The translations under genes and the position numbers were made by a program. 64,000 nucleotides of DNA, taken from positions 36,913 to 100,912 of the forward strand of contig LNJE01000005.1 of NCBI GenBank assembly GCA_001587635.1, written 5' to 3'. This document shows positions 8,046 through 16,420 of this stretch, one piece after another; position 1 is the stretch's first letter, and each line of letters starts with the position of its first letter. The DNA is from Methanofastidiosum methylothiophilum. Its GTDB lineage: Archaea > Methanobacteriota_B > Thermococci > Methanofastidiosales > Methanofastidiosaceae. The notes under the pieces were generated by a model. That model made no database searches, was not told the origin of the DNA, and was given only the letters and a program-made list of their open reading frames with translations.

Positions 8046-8809
8046 ATCTCATTGAATTAATTATTGTTGGCGCTATACAAGGGTTTCTAGAGTTTTTGCC
8101 TGTTTCAAGTTCGGGTAACGTTACATTAATTCTTATGAATTTTTTGAAATTAAGCCCTTCTGAAAGCTTTTCTTTGTCTATTTTTCTTCACCTAGGCACT
8201 CTTCTCGCGGTATTGGTATATTTCAGGAAAGACATCATAAGTATTCTAAGGAATATCAGAACTGATAAAGCGTCACATTTTTTGATAGTTTCTACAATTC
8301 TCACTGGAGTAGTTGGAATTCCAATATATCTAATACTAAAATCTATTTTTGAGAATATTAAGATAAGCCTTGGAAGTATTGTTATTGGTTTATTTTTAAT
8401 AGCCACAGGGATTATTTTAAAATATAGATCACAATCTGGATTTAAAAAAGTGGAAGATTCAAATATATGGGATATGGTATTAGCTGGAATATCCCAAGGT
8501 ATTTCCATTATTCCTGGGATATCTAGGTCAGGCATCACTCTTGCAACTCTATTAGGTCGAGAATTTGATAAAGAGGAGGCTCTAAGAATTTCTTTTTTGA
8601 TGTCAATACCTGCAATAATTGGAGGGATGATCTTAGAAGTCAACGATGTAAATATTGTGAAAAATATGTTTCCTGCAATAGTAAGTGCATTTGTTACATC
8701 GATAATAGTGATTAAATTATTGTTAGAGTTTGCAAAAAGATTAAATTTTTCCTATTTTTGTATTGGACTTGGTGCAATTACAGTGTTAATATCCATATTA
8801 ATTTTTTAG
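8042..8809 (+). CDS. uppP: Undecaprenyl-diphosphatase family protein (UppP/BacA)
   Basis: Integral membrane phosphatase that recycles polyprenyl diphosphate to the monophosphate lipid carrier; in archaea the substrate would be a dolichol-type carrier. The protein has 255 residues with the two family motifs: EFLPVSSSGN near residues 15-24 and PGISRSG near 155-161. ATG 8042 overlaps the preceding stop as ATGA, so it is coupled to the Fe-S protein gene. Its 3' end overlaps the convergent SAM hydroxide adenosyltransferase by 12 bases. A place in a redox operon is unusual and may reflect shared cell-envelope duties. Confidence 0.88.
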   Translation: MNLIELIIVGAIQGFLEFLPVSSSGNVTLILMNFLKLSPSESFSLSIFLHLGTLLAVLVYFRKDIISILRNIRTDKASHFLIVSTILTGVVGIPIYLILKSIFENIKISLGSIVIGLFLIATGIILKYRSQSGFKKVEDSNIWDMVLAGISQGISIIPGISRSGITLATLLGREFDKEEALRISFLMSIPAIIGGMILEVNDVNIVKNMFPAIVSAFVTSIIVIKLLLEFAKRLNFSYFCIGLGAITVLISILIF

Positions 8810-9550
8810 ATTAATCCTTAATAAGTCACCAGACTCCAACTTCAGAATTGAATTAGCATCTCCAAGATATTTTGATATTTCAAGGTGCCCTGAAGAGGAG
8901 TATAAAGCAATTAAGTCTAATCCATTTCCCTCCTCATAGTGAGTAAGAACAGGGATATCTACCCCAAAAACTTCTATTCCCTTGATATTGACATCTTCTT
9001 TTTTCAAATTTAAAATAATATTGCCAAATGAGTCAACATACAAAATCGATATTAAAGCGATATTTTCACTTATTTCTTTTTTGAATGGAAGTTTTACATG
9101 CCGATTTGTCTTTTCTAAAAAATCCATTATACCAATGTCTAGTAATGCAGCTGCAGGAGCAAATATATCCCTTCCGTGAAAAGAATTAGAAATTGAATTA
9201 ATCCCATATTTCAAGGATTTTTGACTTAATATGTCAAGATTTATTTTAAAAACTTCTCCATCAAAGAAAGAGAAAATACCATTATCTGGGCCCACGAATA
9301 TATGGCCATCAAAATTGATAACAATAGGAATCCTATCTGTGCCAACTCCAGGATCGACCACAGCAACATGAATTGTTCCATTAGGAAAAAAGGCGTAGGA
9401 ATTAGAAATAACATAGGCAGCTTCGTATATAGAGTACCTTTTTATTTTATGTGTAATATCAATTATTTTAGCATCTGAATTTATTTTATGAATAATGCCC
9501 TTCATTTGNCCAGAGTAAAAGTCATCAAAATCTGTAGTTAAAGAAATCAT
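8798..9550 (-). CDS. SAM hydroxide adenosyltransferase (DUF62 family)
   Basis: Cleaves S-adenosylmethionine to adenosine and methionine using activated water. The 250-residue protein starts MISLTTDFDDFY and carries VVDPGVGT near 86-93, GPDNGIFS and NSFHGRDIFAPAAA, all diagnostic of the DUF62/SAM hydrolase and halogenase fold. Chlorinase/fluorinase members are bacterial, so the hydroxide enzyme is the likely activity. It converges on uppP and is divergent from the ArsR-type regulator at 9675. Confidence 0.88.
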   Translation of the reverse strand: MISLTTDFDDFYSXQMKGIIHKINSDAKIIDITHKIKRYSIYEAAYVISNSYAFFPNGTIHVAVVDPGVGTDRIPIVINFDGHIFVGPDNGIFSFFDGEVFKINLDILSQKSLKYGINSISNSFHGRDIFAPAAALLDIGIMDFLEKTNRHVKLPFKKEISENIALISILYVDSFGNIILNLKKEDVNIKGIEVFGVDIPVLTHYEEGNGLDLIALYSSSGHLEISKYLGDANSILKLESGDLLRINLKN

Positions 9551-9634
9551 GAAGATAGTTAGGATTTATTGTTATTAAATTTACCTATATTTAATTAACN
9601 NATGACATAGTCTGTATAATTTAATTTGCGAAAC

Positions 9635-9660
9635 ATTTAAATAAGTTAACTAATAGTTAA
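9635..9660 (+). promoter_or_regulatory. TATA box and palindromic operator of the Phr-like regulator
   Basis: A TATA-like TTTAAATA is followed at once by TTAACTAATAGTTAA (9646-9660), a perfect 7-1-7 inverted repeat. The palindrome covers the expected transcription start, 15 bases before ATG 9675. An 11-base word, ATAAGTTAACT (9641-9651), recurs in the hsp20 promoter. The arrangement predicts autorepression. Confidence 0.6.
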
Positions 9661-9674
9661 GTTATAGAGATAAC

Positions 9675-10328
9675 ATGGCAACAACNGAGGAGATATTTGA
9701 TATCNTAGGTAATCAGACAAGAAGGATGATATTAGAAATGTTAGCTACATCTCCTTGCTATACAACNGAAATAGCAGAGAGATTAGAAGTTGGTCAAAAG
9801 GCCATAAATGAACATCTTAAAATAATGCAAGATTTAGGATTAATAGATTTATTTATTCTAAAACANNAAAGNNGAAGCCCTAGAAAATATTTCAAGATAA
9901 AAGACAACATCAGAATGGAACTTTTTGTAGCGCCAAGGGTATTTGATGCTTCTATTAAAACTGAAGAAATTGATCTAGATTCAATTTTTGAAAGGTACCC
10001 AGAATATAAAAAATTTTATGATGATATAAAATTTGATTCCGATATTAGGATAATCAGTAGATCAAAAGAAAATCTAGATTATTTAAAAAATGAATTAATT
10101 GAAATTGATAATGCAAAGGCATTCATAGAAAGATCAATTTCAGAGTTAAAAGAAAAAATATTGACAACTATAGAAGATTTAAATCTTGGGGAAAAGGAAA
10201 AAAAAATCCTTATTGAAATTGTATTAAAAGAATTATATTCTCCTCAAAGTATTTCTGAGAGCTTAAACTTAAAATTAGACGAAGTAATTGATTCTATTAA
10301 AACACTTAGAGAAAGAGGAGTTTTATAG
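9675..10328 (+). CDS. Phr-like heat-shock regulator (ArsR-type winged helix)
   Basis: A 217-residue DNA-binding protein. Residues 5-70 form an ArsR-type winged helix: GNQTRRMILEML, then the recognition helix VGQKAINEHLKIMQDLGLI. A wing with SPRKYFKI follows, then a long charged C-terminal helical part for dimerisation. This layout matches the heat-shock repressor Phr of Pyrococcus, which represses hsp20 and AAA ATPase genes and itself. The promoter palindrome and its echo at hsp20 (52061-52071) support that role. A few N bases leave the wing uncertain. The C-terminal 40 residues may form a second HTH-like segment (YSPQSISESLNL). Confidence 0.78.
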   Translation: MATXEEIFDIXGNQTRRMILEMLATSPCYTXEIAERLEVGQKAINEHLKIMQDLGLIDLFILKXXXXSPRKYFKIKDNIRMELFVAPRVFDASIKTEEIDLDSIFERYPEYKKFYDDIKFDSDIRIISRSKENLDYLKNELIEIDNAKAFIERSISELKEKILTTIEDLNLGEKEKKILIEIVLKELYSPQSISESLNLKLDEVIDSIKTLRERGVL

Positions 10329-10447
10329 CCTTATTTACTTTTAATTTATTCATAGTCTATCGTTAGTATTCATTTTAGGGATCCATTTTACACGAAACTA
10401 GGATAATTTTTTAAATTACCTTAGTTTAACTCCAACAGGTGCTATTA

Positions 10448-11887
10448 ATGGCTGAAGATCTTGGGGTTACCATTTCTAGAGACGAAGATTTTTCAGAATG
10501 GTATAATCAAATTGTTGTAAAGGCAGGTCTTGCTGATTATTCTCCCATTAAAGGATGTATGGTTATAAAACCATATGGATATGCAATATGGGAAACTATT
10601 AAGGATTTTCTTGATAAAAGGATTAAAGATACAGGACATGAAAATGCATATTTTCCATTATTTATTCCTGAAGAATTTTTTGAGATGGAAAAAGAACATG
10701 TAGAAGGATTCACACCTGAAGTTGCTTGGGTGACTCATGGTGGGGACATACCTCTTGAAAGAAAGCTTGCAATTAGACCAACTTCTGAGACTATCATGTA
10801 TTCAATGTATGCTAAATGGATAAGGAGTTGGCGTGATCTACCTCTTTTGATAAATCAGTGGGCCAATGTTGTTAGGTGGGAAACGAAAATGACAAAACTT
10901 TTCATAAGAACTAGAGAGTTCCTATGGCAAGAAGGACATACCGCTCATGCTACAAAAGAAGAGGCTGAAGATGAAGTAAGAAAGATGCTTGATATCTATC
11001 GGGAAGTAATGGAATACTTGCTTGCTGTTCCAACTATACCTGGGTATAAAACAGAAAATGAAAAATTTGCAGGCGCAGTCTATACCATGACTGTTGAATC
11101 ATTAATGGCTGACAAAAAAGCTATGCAGGCTGGTACTTCCCATTTATTGGGCCAACATTTCTCTAAAGCCTTTGGCATTATGTTTGAAGACAAAGACAAA
11201 GAAAAAAAATATGTATGGCAAACTTCATGGGGGATGACAACTAGAACTATTGGTACCTTAGTAATGGTACATGGTGATAATAAAGGCCTTATCTTACCTC
11301 CAAGAGCCGCTCCAATAAAATTAGTGATTATCCCGATTATTTTCAAAGAAGGTAAAGAAGAAGTAATTAAGAGATGCAAAGAAATTCAAGAATTACTTGG
11401 AAAAAAATACAAAGTTAAATTAGATGACAGGGAAGGGTATACTGCAGGTTTTAAATTTAATGAATGGGAATTAAAGGGAGTTCCAATGAGGATAGAGATT
11501 GGTCCCCGGGATGTTAAAGAAAACAAAGCCGTTATTGTAAGGCGTGACAATTCCCAGAAAATCTTTGTATCAATGGATAATCTTGTCCAAGAAGTAGATA
11601 AAATTTTGGAAGATATTCAGAACTCGCTTTTTTCCAATGCTAAAGAGTTTTTAGAAAAAAATACATTTTTACCTAAAGACTACAGGGAATTGTCAGATAT
11701 TTTGAATAATCAAAGAGGAATTGCAAAAGTTAGTTGGTGTGAAAAAGGTGTTTGTGAAGAAAAAATCAAAGAAGATACCGGTGCTACTTCTTGTTGCATA
11801 CCTTTAGACCAGAATGGTTTAGAGAAAAAATGTATTGTGTGTGGTGAAGACGCAAAAAAAGTTATCTTATTTGCCAAACATTACTAA
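10448..11887 (+). CDS. proS: Prolyl-tRNA synthetase, archaeal/eukaryotic type
   Basis: Charges tRNA-Pro with proline. The protein has 479 residues. Class II motifs are visible: motif 2 as RxxxFLWQEGHTAHAT near 156-172 and motif 3 as TSWGMTTRTIG near 255-265. The anticodon-binding domain follows. The C-terminal domain has the zinc cysteines of the archaeal/eukaryotic form (CEKGVC, CC, CIVC) and ends in a conserved Tyr. ATG 10448 is chosen because AGGTG lies 7 bases upstream; the GTG in that site would be an earlier in-frame codon. It overlaps the convergent elp3 by 4 bases. Confidence 0.95.
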   Translation: MAEDLGVTISRDEDFSEWYNQIVVKAGLADYSPIKGCMVIKPYGYAIWETIKDFLDKRIKDTGHENAYFPLFIPEEFFEMEKEHVEGFTPEVAWVTHGGDIPLERKLAIRPTSETIMYSMYAKWIRSWRDLPLLINQWANVVRWETKMTKLFIRTREFLWQEGHTAHATKEEAEDEVRKMLDIYREVMEYLLAVPTIPGYKTENEKFAGAVYTMTVESLMADKKAMQAGTSHLLGQHFSKAFGIMFEDKDKEKKYVWQTSWGMTTRTIGTLVMVHGDNKGLILPPRAAPIKLVIIPIIFKEGKEEVIKRCKEIQELLGKKYKVKLDDREGYTAGFKFNEWELKGVPMRIEIGPRDVKENKAVIVRRDNSQKIFVSMDNLVQEVDKILEDIQNSLFSNAKEFLEKNTFLPKDYRELSDILNNQRGIAKVSWCEKGVCEEKIKEDTGATSCCIPLDQNGLEKKCIVCGEDAKKVILFAKHY

Positions 11888-13590
11888 AGGATCTTTGACA
11901 TATATGGTCCTTCTTTTTTATATTTGAATTTTCTATAGTACTCTCTAGCACCAATGCCAGAGATTATTACCATCTTTTTTAAATCTAATTCTTCTCTTGC
12001 AACTTTTTCTGCTTCAAGTAGTAGTTTTTTACCATACCCCTGATGTTGCCATCCAGATTCTTTTTTATCCCCTATTGGAATAAGGCCCCCGTATACATGA
12101 AGTTCTCTTACTATTCCAGTAGAAACCTTACGTATTTCCTTTCTATGTGCATATTCTGAAGGCTTTCTTAGCCTGATGTATCCAATCAAAATATCTTTTT
12201 TAACATCTTCAAAACTAATAAAATACTCTAATCCATTAGATGCTTCATAAATTTCACGCAATAATTTAATATTTTGAAGATCTGGATAAATTCCTTCTTT
12301 ATGGGTCTTTCTCCCAACTTCCCGACATCTGATACAATTGCAATGAATATTCCTTTTTTTAAGCTCTTCTTCAATCATTTGCCCAAGATTAGAACGTTTA
12401 ACGCCTGCTTGAATCAAAGTTGATGGAATATCCCTCTGAATTCTCATTGTCCTTACCCATTTTGGCATGAAATTTTTAATTTTAAGAATGAGTTCCATCG
12501 CCTCTTCAGTAGTATATGGTTCATACTCTCCTCGTTTCCACATATCATATAATTCAGTTCCTTCAAGTACAAGACATGAATAAAATTTTACCATATCTGG
12601 CATAAAGTCTTGATTAGAGAATATTGTTCTAAATGATTCGATATCCTTCCCAGGTGAGGATCCAGGTAACCCGGGCATCATATGGTAATTAATTTTAAAT
12701 CCAGAATCCTTAAGAATCCTAGTTGCCTTGACAACATCAGAAACAGCATGACCCCTATTTACTTTTTTATAGATATCATCAGAGATAACTTGAACTCCAA
12801 GCTCAACTCTAGTGCCCCCGTACAAAAGCATTCTGTCACAATGCACTTCTTTTGCCCAATCTGGCCTAGTTTCAAACGTCATTCCAATACATCGTATTTT
12901 GGACTTCTCATTTAGCTTTTGAGCTATATCTAACGTTAATGGTTCATTCTCCAATATGTGCGATGCAAAATCTTTAGAATTATTTTGACCATTAAATCTA
13001 GAGATAAGTGAATTGGTGACATAATTAATATCGTACATATTGTCCAAACTCATTTCGTCTCCTAATGGATCAAAATAATTCATTGCGTTAAGACATTCTC
13101 TGATAAAATATTCCTGATAATCAAAAGATTGTGAAGGAAAGGTTCCACCCATAATAATAAGTTCAACTTTATCTATTTCATGACCAGTATTATAAAGCTG
13201 TTTTAATCTGTGAAAAGTTTGAAGAAATGGATGAAATCTAAAGCTTAATGCCCTCATTGTTGCAGGCTCTTTCCCAGTGTAGCTCTGAGGGGTGTTAATT
13301 GCATCCCCTGGACAATATACACATCTCCCATGTGGGCATTTACTTGGTAAAGGCATTACTGCGATAACAGCAACTCCAGACATAGTTCTTATTGGTCTTT
13401 TTATTAGGATATTTACAAATTCTTCTTTCCGTTCTTCTAGACATTCTAATATGTCAGAATTTCTAGGGGTCTTATCTAAGTTAAAATGGGCAGCAATTTC
13501 GGATTTTTTTAATTCAAGTTGACGGGAATTTTTTATGTTTCCATTCAAAATTTCTTCAGAAAGCTTTTTGCATGCCTCTTTATAGTCCAT
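11884..13590 (-). CDS. elp3: Elp3, tRNA uridine-34 carboxymethyl/acetyl-transferase
   Basis: A 568-residue stand-alone Elp3 that modifies C5 of wobble uridine in tRNA. The radical-SAM domain has the cluster motif CPHGRCVYC (Cys 85, 90, 93). Conserved GGTFPS and NYHMMPGLPG follow. Cys residues in CNCIRCREVG precede the C-terminal GNAT acetyl-CoA domain (about residues 430-568), which includes GWQHQGYGKKLL. Archaea have Elp3 without the other Elongator subunits, as here. Convergent with proS. Confidence 0.94.
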   Translation of the reverse strand: MDYKEACKKLSEEILNGNIKNSRQLELKKSEIAAHFNLDKTPRNSDILECLEERKEEFVNILIKRPIRTMSGVAVIAVMPLPSKCPHGRCVYCPGDAINTPQSYTGKEPATMRALSFRFHPFLQTFHRLKQLYNTGHEIDKVELIIMGGTFPSQSFDYQEYFIRECLNAMNYFDPLGDEMSLDNMYDINYVTNSLISRFNGQNNSKDFASHILENEPLTLDIAQKLNEKSKIRCIGMTFETRPDWAKEVHCDRMLLYGGTRVELGVQVISDDIYKKVNRGHAVSDVVKATRILKDSGFKINYHMMPGLPGSSPGKDIESFRTIFSNQDFMPDMVKFYSCLVLEGTELYDMWKRGEYEPYTTEEAMELILKIKNFMPKWVRTMRIQRDIPSTLIQAGVKRSNLGQMIEEELKKRNIHCNCIRCREVGRKTHKEGIYPDLQNIKLLREIYEASNGLEYFISFEDVKKDILIGYIRLRKPSEYAHRKEIRKVSTGIVRELHVYGGLIPIGDKKESGWQHQGYGKKLLLEAEKVAREELDLKKMVIISGIGAREYYRKFKYKKEGPYMSKIL

Positions 13591-13626
13591 AATAGTAGTA
13601 GTATACTTAGATTATTAAAATTGACT

Positions 13627-13687
13627 GTTTCATTTTATGAAACTTTAGTGAAAACCGTTTCAAGATAATGCTTTTATATTGTTTCAT
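13627..13687. repeat. GTTTCAT word cluster with inverted copy upstream of exported-protein operon
   Basis: GTTTCAT (13627-13633) and its exact inverse ATGAAAC (13637-13643) form a 7-bp inverted repeat with a TTT spacer. Further direct copies are GTTTCA (13657-13662) and GTTTCAT (13681-13687). A TATA-like CTTTTATATT (13671-13680) lies between them. The position between elp3 and the gene starting at 13709 suggests a regulator binding site. Confidence 0.4.
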
Positions 13688-13708
13688 ACACTAAAATATG
13701 TGGTAAAA

Positions 13709-14581
13709 ATGAGTAAAGCAACGAGAATATCTATGCTAATTTTGATTCCCGCGTTACTTTTAACGACGATACCTNTTAGCATACTTTCAGAAGACCACAA
13801 TACTGCCACGATTTCTGCGATTTTATATCTAGAAAAGATAGATCCAGAAAATCCATACCTCCACCTCGCAAAGGATACGACAACTAGTAATNCAAAAATG
13901 TCACTCAATTTTGCATTGAAGGGCATTATTGAAAGCAATAAAGGACAGAAAGAGGAAAATTTGAATAAAGTTCTGGAAATAATGAGTTCGCTTAAACTAA
14001 TACCAGAAGATAGGAAAGATATGTTTAATGTTTTAATCTTTGAATACAATCTTACTCGCTCACAGAAGTATATTGAAGATTTATCTAAATCTTCTAATCT
14101 AAGATATGCTGCAAATTCAAGCGAATATCTAAGACAAGCAAACGAAGATCTTAATATTAGTGCTGGAAGTGGATTGGAAGAAACAGAAGCAAAACTTAAG
14201 AAAATATCTGAGACTTACGTGAACAAGTTATCAAATTATTCTAGTCTTTACAAAGAAATGGCCTTAATGTCTTATGATGAAAAGAGATACCTTGCAACTA
14301 CATTATTTTCAATATATGCTAAAAATGACAATCAACCACTCAATGAATCTTTAGATCTTATCCTATCAAGATTTGAAAATAAGTGGGATTCATTCTTTGG
14401 TACAGACGCGTTCAACGATTCAACTTTTAGTCCTGATTCTCTTAAAGAACTCCAAATAAAAGCAATTAAATATGAAGGAGAGGGGAGAACTGATTTTGCA
14501 GATGTAATATCAGATTACATTAAATTTCAGGCAATATCCTATACAGAATTTATTAATGCTATTGAGGAGGGAGGACTTTAA
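13709..14581 (+). CDS. Exported hypothetical protein, helical
   Basis: About 290 residues with an N-terminal signal or anchor (hydrophobic residues 8-22 after MSKATR). The remainder is polar and predicted mostly alpha-helical, with many Leu/Lys/Glu heptad-like stretches and no Cys motif. No known family is recognised. ATG 13709 is placed about 30 bases after the TATA-like element, so the transcript may be leaderless. Its stop touches the ATG of the coiled-coil gene at 14581 (TAATG), so the two proteins probably work together at the cell surface. Confidence 0.65.
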   Translation: MSKATRISMLILIPALLLTTIPXSILSEDHNTATISAILYLEKIDPENPYLHLAKDTTTSNXKMSLNFALKGIIESNKGQKEENLNKVLEIMSSLKLIPEDRKDMFNVLIFEYNLTRSQKYIEDLSKSSNLRYAANSSEYLRQANEDLNISAGSGLEETEAKLKKISETYVNKLSNYSSLYKEMALMSYDEKRYLATTLFSIYAKNDNQPLNESLDLILSRFENKWDSFFGTDAFNDSTFSPDSLKELQIKAIKYEGEGRTDFADVISDYIKFQAISYTEFINAIEEGGL

Positions 14582-15393
14582 TGGCAGAAGACGCAAAATG
14601 GAAAAAATTTTCTAGAAGATGGGAAAAAAAGGCTAGAGAATACAAACAAAAAAAGGACGAACTAGAGTCGAAATTCAATACCATCAATCAGGAAAATGAA
14701 AATCTTAAAAGAGAATTAATTTCTACAAGAGAAGAAAGAGATAAAGTAAAGGAGAGTTTCAAGGAAGTTGAGAAAAAGAGTGGCTTTAGCACTCTTGCCA
14801 TAGCTATAATTCTCATTCTCGGGATTCTTTTTGCAAGTTCTGTTGCAGGATTGGCATTACTTTACAATACAAATCATACTTTGACTTTGGGTAACTCTAA
14901 TCTTAATATGGAAGTTTCTTCACTAAAAGGTCAGGTTTCAAAGCTTCAATATGAAAAGAGTTTACTAGAATCAGAAAAAAGTGGTTACCAAAGTGAAATA
15001 GTTGATATTGAAAAAGAATTAGAGAAATATAAAGGGGATAGTGATGCAACTATAAGGCTTCTTCAAAGAGAAGTTCTATCACTAACTTCAAAAGCATCGA
15101 GACTTGAATCCGATATTAAGTCTAAAGAAGTTACCATAGCATCTCTTCAAAATCAACTTGCAGAGTGTGAATACCGTAATAGATGTTTCACAGTTAGTAT
15201 AACCCCAGCATCAAGAACAGCAGCTACTGGTTCGGACCACTCCTTAACCTATACAATGTATGTAAATTTTGCAGGGTATAGATGCGGGAAAAGGATTGAG
15301 ATCCCAATAACGCTTAACTATGACTATAACACTTCAGGAAATATTGATACCTTTGGACTCCAAGCATCATCAGGAAGTTGGTGTTGTAACTAG
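14581..15393 (+). CDS. Membrane coiled-coil protein with Cys-containing C-terminal domain
   Basis: A 270-residue protein. Residues 1-62 are a highly charged coiled coil, probably cytoplasmic. Residues 66-92 form one membrane span (LAIAIILILGILFASS region). A second long coiled coil (about 100-197) follows, then a beta-rich C-terminal domain of about 75 residues with Cys in AECEYRNRC, YRCGKR and a terminal WCCN. Disulfides outside the cell are plausible. Translationally coupled to the exported helical protein. Function unknown; a structural or tethering role is the simplest guess. Confidence 0.68.
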   Translation: MAEDAKWKKFSRRWEKKAREYKQKKDELESKFNTINQENENLKRELISTREERDKVKESFKEVEKKSGFSTLAIAIILILGILFASSVAGLALLYNTNHTLTLGNSNLNMEVSSLKGQVSKLQYEKSLLESEKSGYQSEIVDIEKELEKYKGDSDATIRLLQREVLSLTSKASRLESDIKSKEVTIASLQNQLAECEYRNRCFTVSITPASRTAATGSDHSLTYTMYVNFAGYRCGKRIEIPITLNYDYNTSGNIDTFGLQASSGSWCCN

Positions 15394-15394
15394 A

Positions 15395-15685
15395 CTATCT
15401 AATATACCTATCTCTTTTTTCACTTATTTTTTTACCATAAATAATCGGGTATTTATCAATTTCTTTCTGTTTATTTTCTAATTTTTTAGAGTAACCAACA
15501 TGTCCAATTGTATAGACCAAAACTAAAAATAAAACAATTAAAAAAGAGTTAATTAATAAAAGCTGGATCATTTTTTCAGGATAACTCCCTTTAATAATTT
15601 CTCGAAGGGATACCCCGATAAAAGAAAGGAGATAAGTAAAAGTGGGAATTTCAACTGAAATCATCAAAGCTTTAAGTTTATCCAT
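15395..15685 (-). CDS. Small membrane protein, 96 aa
   Basis: Two hydrophobic segments (about residues 10-30 and 42-65) are followed by a basic tail rich in Lys/Glu. No family recognised. The ORF lies tail-to-tail with the coiled-coil gene, one base beyond its stop. A TATA-like AATATATTTATA sits on its strand near 15713. Amino-acid composition is that of a real membrane protein. Confidence 0.5.
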   Translation of the reverse strand: MDKLKALMISVEIPTFTYLLSFIGVSLREIIKGSYPEKMIQLLLINSFLIVLFLVLVYTIGHVGYSKKLENKQKEIDKYPIIYGKKISEKRDRYIR

Positions 15686-15746
15686 GGAAATCTATAGGTG
15701 TTATGGCTATAATAAATATAAATATATAGGTTGTAAAATTAAAAAT

Positions 15747-16412
15747 TTAATCTAGATAAGTAATTGAAGATTCTTTTATTTCTGGGATATATGACAAAAT
15801 ATCAGATTTAATAAATTCTTCAAGAGATGACCTATAAGGAGGATTTATTCCCCTAAGCCCTATGCTTATTTTATCATCTTCATAGGTAATATTTTGTGAA
15901 GATACGTCAATCCCCGGGGCTCTGACTTTGAGAATAGTGCTGATTTTATCATTCAAATCTTCAATCTTTTTGATAACTGTTACCTCATATAATAGAGTTT
16001 TTCCAGATAATGGATGATTAAAGTCTAATTTGACCCTTCCACTAGATACACTCCTAACAGTTGCCCAATGCCCATTGATCTCTATTTTTAGTCCGGCCCT
16101 TGGAAAAATCCCGTGTTTTTTAAAATCGTTTAAATGCATTAGTTGCAATAAAGAAGGGTCTCTTTTTCCAAATCCTTTTTCAGGGGGGATATCAAAAGTC
16201 TTAGTTTCTCCAACTTCTATATCCAATAAAGATTCGTCCAATCCTCTGATAACATGACCTGCTCCAACAATAATCTTTACAGGTTCGTATTTATTGCCTT
16301 CGTTATAGATGTTGGCTTGTTTAGCTTTTGTTTCATCAGTTACATCAAAGATTTTACCAGTATCTTTAATTTTTCCAATATATTGTATTTCAACAAAATC
16401 TCCGTTTTTCAA
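15747..16412 (-). CDS. FKBP-type peptidyl-prolyl isomerase (SlyD-like, archaeal long form)
   Basis: Proline cis-trans isomerase and chaperone of 221 residues. It starts MKNGDFVEIQYIGKIKDTG, with FDVTDE and the active-site strand VIRGLDESLLDIEVGE, then an insert-in-flap domain of the SlyD/archaeal FKBP type, closing with FNHPLSGKTLLYEV. A C-terminal domain of about 65 residues follows, as in long methanogen FKBPs. It starts 8 bases after the radA stop and probably belongs to the RPA-radA operon. Confidence 0.9.
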   Translation of the reverse strand: MKNGDFVEIQYIGKIKDTGKIFDVTDETKAKQANIYNEGNKYEPVKIIVGAGHVIRGLDESLLDIEVGETKTFDIPPEKGFGKRDPSLLQLMHLNDFKKHGIFPRAGLKIEINGHWATVRSVSSGRVKLDFNHPLSGKTLLYEVTVIKKIEDLNDKISTILKVRAPGIDVSSQNITYEDDKISIGLRGINPPYRSSLEEFIKSDILSYIPEIKESSITYLD

Positions 16413-16420
16413 TGAATCAC

